64,000 bases of DNA from Hormiphora californensis. Its lineage: Eukaryota > Ctenophora > Tentaculata > Cydippida > Pleurobrachiidae. Below are positions 9,983 to 19,623 of this stretch, in pieces. Each line of letters opens with the position of its first letter. Positions within the stretch are counted from its first letter, which is position 1. The stretch spans positions 4,622,032 to 4,686,031 of the forward strand of contig CM035359.1 of assembly GCA_020137815.1 (NCBI GenBank). Direction: 5' to 3'. A program made the position numbers and the translations under genes. The notes beneath the pieces are model-generated. The model was given only the letters and a program-made list of their open reading frames with translations. It did not search any database and had not been told where the DNA came from.

Positions 9983-12882
9983 TGTCATTAATGAGTGTTA
10001 CCTGTTCTAACCCGGGCTATAAGCGGGCTGGTGAGTGTTACGTGTCGATCGGATACAACATTGATTACCAGGGCACAGAAAACCGAACATCAACGGGTGC
10101 TTACTGCGTCAACTGGAAGGATACGACGTGGAATGTTAACAATTGTAAGTGTTTCTCGTTTTTCAATATCCATGGCAGCCCTGTGACCTTTGTGTATCAC
10201 TATCATTCAAAACGGGCGGAGTCTGTCAGGCGCCGCCATATATAGCCCGATTTCGGGACAATATATCGTTTAATATCTACAGCTTTTCCCCGACTGCATC
10301 CCTCTCGAGTGACGCGGCTCTCTAGCCCCCTTTCTTTCAGTTGATGGCAGTCTGAGTAACAACTACTGTCGCAACCCAGATAAGGATAAAGCAGGTCCGT
10401 GGTGTATCACGCAGCAAGGGAACAGAGAAACATGTAACATTCCTAAATGTGGTAAGAAACCTAAAACAGTAGAAGAATTCTTATCGTCAATTTTTGAGTT
10501 GTACTTTATATATACTTGGATTCGGATCTTTTAATATCAGCTTTACAATACCAGGCCCCTGTTATATGTGTGCCATTTCAATTTGGCGTCTTGGCTCCTA
10601 TCCTTAACAAGAAATTATTGCTCTCGCCAATCTTGTTAAACAAGTGTGGTATATGCCCCTTGGCCTTGAAATTATTAACACTCATTATTCGTCGAATATG
10701 GGTGTCCTATACAGTCTTCTGGGGGGACAAACAGTTATATGTTATATCCATATAATTAGTGTCTATAATTATTCACCGAGTGTGTGTAACACCTTGAATT
10801 TCAGCTGCCTCCGCGATGTTTGATGGACGAGGAAATATTGAGCATTATTTTAACCATAACACGACAGAAAAGGACAACATTTCTTTCGTTTTCTACACTA
10901 ATGAGTAAGTTGATTTCACTAAAAGATCTTACAAGTTACCAAGTTGAATATGAAATCATTTCAGAAATTTGCCTGGCTAGACTGTGTTTTGTTGTCACAA
11001 ATGTAAAGGGAGGGTTAGAACATAGCAATCAGAAATGAGGCTTCATAAAAATCCTAACCGTTTTTTCAACTTCAGGAAAGATTTGGATGATGCAACAATT
11101 TTAACGGTTCAGTCATGGGAATCGGGCAGTAGACTGGACATAAAGTTGGGTCGCGGAGGAGCCAAGGGCGAAGATACAGACGCCATCCTTTTAGAGGTAA
11201 ACTTGATTTTTGAAAGAAAAGAATAAAAATCTTCGAAATTATTTCACTATCGACATAATATATAATTTCGAAATAATTATCGACATGTATTTTGTTCAGT
11301 GGAGGTTCCAAAGAAACAAGCTGCCTGTCAGAATGACTTCAACGCCAAACCTTGCATCGGGCCGACAAATCCGAGTAGATATTGTCCGAGACAGGCGGAA
11401 TTTGACAATGACCGTCGATGGAACGCAACATCTTACGGTTATCGATGAAGAATACTCGGAGACGGGAATGTTCCGATTACCTGGTGAGTGCTAGCAGTTG
11501 TGTTTATGAAGGAGTAAATATGTGTTTATGAAGGAGTAGTTCTGTGCTTACGAAGGAGTAGTTCTGCGTTTATAAAGGAGTAGTTCTGTGTTTATATAGA
11601 GGAATAATTTCATAATCAGAGGAGTTACTTTTTAGTAGTTTAGTTTCCTTATGAGAGTCGTCAAATTGTCAATTATCAATTTATTAATTTCATGGGAACT
11701 AATACCAACCCCAATTCCAGGAATTATCTACATTGGCAAGTCGCCTTTTAACAAGGGAGGGTTTGTCGGTTGTATAGCCGATGTCACCTACAACAATATT
11801 CGGACTCTCGACATTGCCATGGGAGTTGGTAAGTTATTGATCCTACACTATATCAGGGCATTGAGGGAGAGCGTCGTGCCTTAACCTCAAATTCATGCCA
11901 CGGCCATTTTCCACTGAGACCTGAGGCAGTGACGGCTTTTCCCTTAAATCTCAGGCAATAGCCGTCACTGAAACCTGAGCTGAGATGGCAGGTCTCAGTG
12001 GAAAGCAGCCGTGGCCTGAACCTGAGATTCAGGCACGACTGTTTTCCCCTAATGGCCTGACAGATCCTGCATGGGTCCGACCTATAATGTCATAGGAAAC
12101 CGAATATATATGTTCGATACAGAAGGTGACTCGACTGTTAAATACTTCTGTCAGGCCAATGTTCTGACCACAGTTCTCTTCTTATTTGAAGAAATGAGAA
12201 TAGGGTCAGGTCAATGCTATGACAGTCATATATTAGACACCAAACTTGAATTTCTTTTCCCTATTTTGATCACCTTCTCTCTCTAAGGTGATGAGAAAAA
12301 GGGCGAGGGAGACAGATTACAGATCAGTAGAGGGGTTTACGAGGGTTGCCTGCTAGTCGCCCCCAACACCTGGGTCTCCCCTGAATACCCACCCACCCAG
12401 AGTACCAACGAGTACGAAGAAATGGTTAGTGTAGATCTCTGGACCTAATCAGGAAATACTGGTCCCTGATTGGCTGATAACCAGTCACGTTACCTAAATT
12501 TTACTTGTGTCGGTCGGTTCCTGTGAAGATCTCTGATCATGTGGAGATTTTTGGTAGCACCCATCTCTTCTGTGATCACAGAAGAGATGGGCTCTAGCTG
12601 AAACACATGGGAGGGATCGCTCTTTGATATAAGCTAAGCTGTCTAATTGGGGGAAAACAGTCGTACCTGAATCTCAGCTGTTCAGGTCACGGCTATTTAC
12701 CCCTATAACAGGTTAAGCCCACATATTTCCTATCCTTGTAACACCGGGACACTTTTCAGGAAATGGTGGTAGAATCTAGGGTAGCGGAAAACGACACCTA
12801 TAACGGTTCAACGACCTCCCATCGAATATCACTCCCCTGCATTTTCACCATCCTAATCGCCGCCTTTTTAGCCAATCAGTGA
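9983..12882 (+). CDS. kringle + laminin G protein with hydrophobic C-tail (5' end missing)
   Basis: Eight exons with GT..AG borders and matching phases: 9983-10144, 10341-10451, 10805-10904, 11076-11196, 11300-11483, 11721-11828, 12288-12424, 12760-12882 (stop TGA). Exons 1-2 code a kringle domain: GECYVSIGYNIDYQG, GAYCVNW and NYCRNPDKDKAGPWC are the family's typical blocks. Exons 3-7 code a laminin G-like domain (AMFDGRGN, ISFVFYTNE, GGFVGCIADV). The last exon has an N-glycosylation site (NGS) and ends in a hydrophobic run LPCIFTILIAAFL only three residues before the stop, as in GPI-attachment signals; a very short membrane anchor is the alternative. The protein is therefore probably extracellular and membrane-attached. 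The signal peptide and first exons are not visible; upstream DNA is poor quality. Ligand unknown. Confidence 0.8.
11853..12060. repeat. 208-bp fold-back element in an intron
   Basis: Ends tcagggcattgaggg and cccctaatggcctga are inverted, and several inner pairs follow (aggcacgact/agcgtcgtgcct, actgagacctg/caggtctcagt). The repeated word is a variant of GGGAAAACAGTCGTGCCTGA. It sits in the intron between exons 6 and 7 of the kringle gene. Confidence 0.65.
12441..12523. mobile_element. hAT-like MITE, copy 3 (truncated)
   Basis: Opposite orientation to copy 1. The right end GGTCGGTTCCTG is intact; the left inverted repeat and part of the interior are deleted. It lies in the last intron of the kringle gene. 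Confidence 0.75.
12648..12706. repeat. GGGGAAAACAGTCGT palindromic repeat
   Basis: Inverted halves gggggaaaacagtcgtacctg and caggtcacggctatttaccc; same family as 11853 and 13300. Confidence 0.55.
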
Positions 12883-13299
12883 GAGAAAAGGAGAGAGACT
12901 GTGTGTTTTAAAATTGGTGCTGCCACAAGAGATTTTCTAATTTCTATTATAGCGCCGACTTTTTATTCTAGTTGATAATATATGACCGAGAGAGAAAGAG
13001 AGCTATTGATTGTACGTGTGTTAGTTTGTGTGTTAGTTTTTGTGTAAGTCTCTGCGGCTGCGGCAGTAGTAGGTATACAAGCAAGATTGAGCTGTCTGGT
13101 GCCGCGACCCTGACTCGGAACACAATGTCGGGGCGCCGCCAGACAGAGATTGAGCAAGATTGCATTTTTAGATTTTTGACCTGATCAAGCTGTCCTAGAA
13201 TGTTCAAACAAGTTAGCCATTAGGACTAGTTTTTTTCTTAAAATTGTTGCACTATCAACTATATTAAATTTATTGGCGATTAGCGAAAGGTCATTTCCT

Positions 13300-13355
13300 A
13301 TTGGGGAAAAATAGTCGTGACCTGAACCTAAGGTTCAGTCACGACTGTTTTCCAC
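13300..13355. repeat. GGGGAAAACAGTCGT palindromic repeat
   Basis: Nearly perfect palindrome of about 50 bp: ggggaaaaatagtcgtgacc / ggttcagtcacgactgttttcc. Confidence 0.65.
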
Positions 13356-13490
13356 CATTGGCTGATAATTAGGTATATTTGTGAAGTAGCTTTTTACCGG
13401 TTTGCATGGAACCGAAAAATGGAGAACTGTATGTGTCAATCAAACAATGAGATTTTCAATGTGTGTGTATGTTATATGTGCGTGTGTGAG

Positions 13491-13598
13491 AGGAACCGAC
13501 CGAATCAGGAAATACTGGTCCCTGATTGGCTGATAACCAGTCACGTGACCTAAATAACGAGTTCTGATTGGTTGTTTACTTGTGTCGGTCGGTTCCTG
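13491..13598. mobile_element. hAT-like MITE, copy 4
   Basis: AGGAACCGACCGA ... TCGGTCGGTTCCTG with the complete interior; the first base of the left end is changed and no target duplication is evident. Confidence 0.85.
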
Positions 13599-13799
13599 AT
13601 CTTATTTGTACTATCCTACGTAGTCATTGAAAGGACTATGCAGTCATTAGCCACCAAAAGTAGTAGCTACACTTTTGGTCTAGGTAACACACTTGTTGAG
13701 GGGAAGATCGGAGTCGGAGAAGAGCTTTGTTTAGATATGTCATTATGTCACACCATGGGCATTGGGCAATTGGGATCGAGATTCGAGAAGGAGTAAAAT

Positions 13800-13860
13800 G
13801 GATAGATAGAGAGATAGAGAGAGGGAGAGATAGAGGGATAGAGAGATAGAGAGAGATATT
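13800..13860. repeat. GATA/GA simple repeat
   Basis: Mixed gatagaga units. Confidence 0.8.
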
Positions 13861-14395
13861 GGGAGAGTGTCAGATCTCAGATTGGGAGAACTTGTGAACA
13901 TTGAACCAGAAGTACGAGGGAGAGCTTCAACCTTCATATATTGGCTCAAAATCGGTGTAGTGCAGAGAGTGTGATAATACAACGACTGTCCCCCCACCAA
14001 CTAGAGTTTTTTATTTGTTATGAAATTTGTAATGAAAAGACTTTTAAACAAGTTACAAAGACACAAAGTATTGGTTTTATTTTTAGTCTCAATCAAACTA
14101 TCTGGTGGCGCCAGACCCCGGTAATTTGATTCTTAAATTGACAGTGCGCTCAAATGGGGTCTGCGGTGCCAGACAGACATTGTCAGTATTATGTGGATCA
14201 AAGTAGAAAATTTTCTTAGAGATTAGGTGGGTATAAATGAGAAAGTTTCTGAGGCGGGAGACACACTGAAGTTCGAAGTTTCGGCTGAGAAATCATTTGT
14301 AAGATGCATGGCAAGATTTTGATGAAGTCACGCAGATCACTGATCAAGCTTGATCATCTGATCAAGCTTGGACAGTAAAAACTGAAACTTATTCA

Positions 14396-15032
14396 TAGAG
14401 GGATATCATACGACTCTTACTTAAGTTAGCAGGTGCTGACTAATTTCGCAATCGCTTACTGGAGTAAGCGACAGGTGCTGACTGTTTTCCAAAATAACTC
14501 TTATTTTCTTGTAAGAGTTATCAAGAGTAAGAGAATGGTGATTCCATTCTCTTGTGTGGTAAGCGCCGCTACTTAGCGACGTATAAACTCTTAAAACTCT
14601 TAACTGACCGGGGATTACAGCATCTGGTCACGTGAAAGGTCACGTGATAAGTCCTAGTGCACAGGGATAGCCTGTGACTGCGTACATGTGATCGATAACA
14701 GCCAATCAGAATGCAGCTAGTGAGTGAGAGAGAGCAAGATAGTAACGCGCGGCGCCCTGGCACGTGCGGTTTGGGCGCTGGCAGGCTTTTACATGTTGCA
14801 ACATGTAAAAGCCTGTCAGCGCCCAAACCGCACGTGCCAATGCGCCGCGCGAGATAATCTCTCTCAAGGGGGCACCCTGTCTCTCACTTTCTCTCCCCAA
14901 TTCTTTTCCCTGTTGCTCACTAAGAATAAGAGTTTTGAGAAATTACTCAGCACTGTCGCTTAAAAGAGTTATGCTGTCTGTTTTCTCGATTGTCGCTAAC
15001 TGCAGTAAGAGTCGTATGATTTCCCTCATATC
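14396..15032. mobile_element. fold-back element, about 640 bp
   Basis: Outer ends are inverted: gggatatcatacgactctta at 14399 and taagagtcgtatgatttccc at 15006. The arms are imperfect outside and almost perfect inside: 14745-14852 is a palindrome centred near 14798 with arms such as gcacgtgcggtttgggcgct. Inner words (taagcgac, gtaagagtta, gcactgtcgctta) recur in both orientations. No coding capacity. Family unknown. Confidence 0.7.
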
Positions 15033-15195
15033 AAAGCGAAAACCACTGTACATGGCTAACTTTAATACTCTGAATCACGTAATCAACTTTTCCAATCTGT
15101 CTGAGATCGGGAAAGTGTTCTTATTGGGCATAATTGGGTCTAATTGACCCCACTTAAAACTTGTCGCCAATTTGGCCAATTGATTAATTAACCTA

Positions 15196-15815
15196 CTAGG
15201 GTAAACCGGGGCAAAATGGTTAACTTTTTACTTAATCGGTTCTCACTCCCATTTAAAAAAGATACAATGAAAAAAATTATATAGGATTAAAGTTCATTAT
15301 TTTATCTTTCAAATAAGATAAATTTCAACTCTAGGGACCATCATTTACTTAACTAAATAACTAATTTAAAAATTTTGGTCGGAAAAAATGGTACCGGGGC
15401 AATTCGGACAACACCAATAGGAGTGCTTTATTTCGTCACGTGGGAGTCATGTGAACGTCCTCACAACACCAGAAGAAGATTCCCGCCTGGTGTTGTTAGA
15501 GGTGGGGGCAATTCGAACAATGTAATCTACACGCAATCTACACGCTGGTCGTTCTTGTTCGAATTGCCCCAGTATCACGCGTGATCACGTGGTACAAAGA
15601 ACTGCACATCATTGGCCCGGGTGTTAACCAAATTGCCCCGGTTCGAATTGCCCCGGTTTACCCTAAATAAAACTTTCAGGTTTTAAAATTTAGCTCGTCT
15701 GAAAGGAAAACGTTTCATTGGATATCCTATATAATTTTTTCTTCCTGCTGTATAAATTGCGTTTTTAGAACCTAAAACGTTAAAAAGTGGACCATTTTAC
15801 CCCAGTTTACCCTAG
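15196..15815. mobile_element. TIR element (GGGTAAACCGGGGCAA ends)
   Basis: Left end TAGGGTAAACCGGGGCAAAA and right end inverse TTTTACCCCAGTTTACCCTA give inverted repeats of about 35 bp flanked by TA, compatible with a TA target duplication (15197-15198 and 15813-15814). A second pair of similar words (ccggggcaattcg at 15394, cgaattgccccggtttaccc near 15642) suggests a nested or duplicated copy. Non-coding. A TA target would suit Tc1/mariner-type elements, but this is inference. Confidence 0.6.
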
Positions 15816-16096
15816 CATGCGAAGTTGAGGGTAATGTGACGTTATTACACCCCGAAATTAGGAGCTCTTCTCTATATGCTTTCTAGGTCGACTTCAGTCC
15901 TCCAGTCCCTTCTTCAGTCCTCTCTTGGTGATGTCGGTTCGAAGGCAGAGACGGCAGACAGAGACGGTATATAAGACATGACACGTTAGAGTTGACACTG
16001 GAGATTTTGATTAAAAAAGATAAAAATTTGTTTTAAAACATTAAAAAAAAAATAGTCCAATCATACTTACTTACTAAGCAAATTGTGTGACACATG

Positions 16097-16651
16097 TCAC
16101 CTAGCAACTACGCTTGCACGTGCAATTATTAGAGGGACCTGGAGAACTCTCTACCGGTTGCAGTTGGATACCAAGGGGAAATTCAATTCTGCACGTGCAT
16201 TCTTTTACTTCTGTCCTGATGTCTAGCTCTTCCACCCCAAGCGCTATTCGGCAACGTTTATCTAGGCCCAGGAGAACTGCTGCTGTCAGGGAGCAGGCTA
16301 GAGAATATGACAGATTACGCCAACGTGTTCAAGCGAGCCAATCAACGATTACTGATAGCTTTACCCAACGTCGCCCAAGGGTGATTACTCCAGTCGAATA
16401 TAGAAATCTCCAAATCGGCTACATAGCGGCCAATTTTTCACGTAATGAGTTTCTGGAACAGCACTGTACCTCCCTGACATTGATCTCTTAAATTCGCACC
16501 TTGACATTGTCAGGAAGCCCAGAGCGTACAACAACATGGCTAGGGAGAAAGTGAGAGATAGGCTAGGAACGGATGGTGCAGGTGATGTCAGCGTTCCCTA
16601 ATCCAGCTACCATTTCCCCGAAATTCGCCCGTAGGGCGAACGGGCCTACTA
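16097..16651 (+). repeat. dispersed repeat, copy 2 (with short ORF)
   Basis: Second copy of the repeat at 412-991. From the ATG at 16219 the frame runs to 16491 (about 90 codons) and continues past the point where copy 1 stops, through IGYIAANFSRNEF. The peptide is basic and Ser/Gln-rich; no known domain is recognised. Because two copies in the window keep a similar frame, it may be the remnant of an element protein. Confidence 0.55.
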
Positions 16652-17519
16652 TTTCTTTCAATTACATTTCTTCAACGTTATACTGGTTTGCGATCGTTTC
16701 TTAACTCGATATATCGGGCTCTGGGATCGTCTCCTTCTCCGTACATAGGAGTAAAGGGAGGGTGGGGTCGCTTGGTACGTGGGATATGCCGGATCATATT
16801 CCTCGCTAGGATCCTGTTGGTACGTGGGTGACAGGTACAGCATCACCGGGGGTTCCTATAAAAATAGGTCGTATAAGGATTACCCAATTGTTTGATATCA
16901 AACATCTCCCTCGAATTCCTTCCCTCCTCTTCAAACTCCCCTGCTCTCTTACCGATGTTTTAAAGTCTATGTTCTGCAGGAGTCTTGTGCGCCGGTTAAG
17001 CCATCAGCATCATTAGTACCATCACTTCCAGGGAGTGTCCTGATTGGTAGGGATTGTCGGGTCGTACTCGGAGTTGGCCCCTTGGTAGCTCGGCGATATG
17101 TATCGCAGCGTTGGGGGTCTTATAAAGAAATAGGTCGTATAAATAAATACCTTCTCCACTCTCCCTCGAATTCCTTCCCTCCTCTTCAAACTCCCCTGCT
17201 CTCTTACCGGTGTTTTTAGGTCAAGGGTTCGACAGGGGTCACCTGGTTAGTTTGATCCTTGAACCGCTTGAGGTCCACTTTTCTGGCTTTTAAGCTGGCG
17301 AGTCTTATTCTCTCCTATTCAATTAGCATTTTTCAGTTTTTGGAGTGTGATACTGGCATTCGTGCGTTTCTTCACCCTGTCTGAAGGGCTCGGGGACCGT
17401 CTGCGCCTCCGTAAATACATCAACAGAGACGGCCGGGGGATTTAACTAAAATTTTAGCCTCAACCACAAAAAAAATGATACAAAGGATTTCCACCTCAAA
17501 CGTACTCCTAAGGGTCCCC

Positions 17520-17760
17520 TCTATCGATCCCAACCAATGCTCAAATTGAGCAGAGGGTGCAAAGGCCTTATTTCCGGGTGGGCGTGGTACCTGTGTTTTC
17601 AGCCTGAGGCCAAAACCATAAGTACCCTTAAAATAGGAGTAGAGAAAAAATTGAGGGCACCAAAGTGATCAGCGTCCTCGCATTAGTGGGGGTAGGTGCC
17701 GGAATTAAGTCTCTATCTCATCTGGTTAATTATATAATTGGACAATTAGGTTGTGGCATC
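17520..17760. repeat. partial copy of the 23.4-24.4 kb repeat family
   Basis: Shares the words cgatcccaaccaatgctcaaattgagcagagggtgc, ataggagtagagataaaatt and cctcgcattagtgggggtaggtgccg with the arms at 23466 and 24200. Confidence 0.7.
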
Positions 17761-18255
17761 AGCTGATCTGTCAGCTGATCCACTATGCATGTTTGTCGGT
17801 AGTCATGTATGTTTGTCAGTTGGTCAATATCTGAATGTGAGTTTGCTATTTGCTTTCGGCTTGTTTGTCTGTTGTGTTAATAAACCTGAGTTTATTCATT
17901 GTTTCACCGCTACAGTATTGTTAGACACTGCAGTCTGAAGTATTTTGTATTGATCGGATTAGAATGCATTGTTCCCGGAGGTGTCAGGAGAAGAAAGGCT
18001 GATTATTCTGAAAGAGAAACTTCACACGGGTGTGGTTTGGTCTAGTATGCTGCATATACTGAATTAGACAATAGCTGCGTTTGTCTGACAATCATGGTAG
18101 CCCGCAGCTAACCAATCAGATGCTCCAGAACATCTACCGATAATTGGAGACAATGGGGAACTACCTACGCCCTGGATTGGAGACGAAGAACGTGTGAAGG
18201 AGAAGACGGGTGTGGTCAGCTGGTACAAGAGGAGAGGACACTTGTCAGTTCCCGG

Positions 18256-19601
18256 CAGGAAACGACCGAACCGGGTTTTTTTCCACCGAACCGAACCGAA
18301 CCGAATTTGAAAAACTTTTTTACCGAACCGAACCGAACCGAACCGAACCGAATTTCGGTAACCGAACCGAACCGAACCATACAAAACTTTTTCTGTATAA
18401 ATGTTTTTCTAAAAAGTCATGGAGAGCACCGATCAAGGTATTGAGAATCATTCTCTGAAATTTTGTTAAAAAATGTTTGAAAAATTTCAAAGTCAATTTT
18501 GTGAAAAAATTTTCAAAGTCAATTTTATCGTAAATTTTCTATGTCAATTTTTGCGTACGAATCGTGTTTCGAATCGGCAATGCTATACGGGAATGGTATT
18601 GCTAATTAGCAGGATTAAACGAACCATGAATCGTGTCTCTCTAAATTTCCTAATTGGATTTGATGGGGGATCACGTATCAGCACAATCCATCTCGGACCC
18701 ACTAATTACCAACATCACTCCCGTTTAGCATTGTCGATTAGAAACACGATTCGTATACCATAATTTACTTAAAATATTTTTCACAAAAAAATTTCACAAA
18801 ATTTCAGGTAATGATTCTCAATACCTTGATCGATGCTCTCCATGAATTTTTAGAGAAACATTTAATTTTGTGAAAAAACTTTGTAAAATATTTCAAAGTC
18901 AATTTCGGAAAAAAAATCTATGTCAATTTTGCCGTACGAATCGTGTTGCGAATCGGTGATGCTATGCGGCAGTGCTCTCGCTAATTAGCAGGATTTATTG
19001 AAACATGAATCGTTTCCCCTAAACTTCCTAATTAGATTTGATGGGGGATCACGTATCAGCATAATCCATCTCGGACCCACTAATTAGCAACATCACTCCC
19101 GCTTAGCAATACCGATTCGAAACACGATTCGTACGCAAAAATTGACATAGAAATTTTCCATAAAATTGACTTTGAAATATTTTCCAAACTTTTTTACAAA
19201 ATTTCAGAGAATGATTCTTAACACCTTGATCGGTGCTATCCATGAATTTTTTGAAAAAAAAGTTTCTGAATTTGTTGACCCTCTCATGAGGACACGATTC
19301 GACGGGAAGTCAGGTATCAAATCAATCCATATCGAACCCGCTAACTAGCGAAATCATTTCCACATAGCACCACCGATTTGAAATAGGGTTAATACGGCGA
19401 AATTGACATTGAAATCCATACAATTTTCGTGAAATAATTGAAAAATTTTGCATGAAAAAGCCCAATTTCTGGGCATTTTTTGACCAAAAAATTCGGTGGT
19501 TCGGCCAAAATTTCCTACCGAACCGAACCGAACCGAACCGCCCAAAAAACACCGAATTTCCGAACCGAACCGAACCGAACCGAATATTCGGTCGCTTCCT
19601 G
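18256..19601. mobile_element. 1.35 kb TIR element with (CCGAA)n sub-ends and 8-bp TSD
   Basis: Ends CAGGAAACGACCGAA / TTCGGTCGCTTCCTG are inverted and flanked by a perfect 8-bp target duplication gttcccgg (18248-18255 and 19602-19609). The ends closely resemble those of the 109-bp MITE (CAGGAACCGACCGA), so the two may share a hAT-type transposase. Sub-terminal arrays of accgaaccgaaccg occur at both ends in the same relation to the tips. The middle holds diverged tandem copies (about 18550, 18930 and 19280) of a unit with inverted ends acgaatcgtgtttcgaatcg. No ORF of note. Confidence 0.8.
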
Positions 19602-19623
19602 GTTCCCGGCAGACCGAGAGTTT

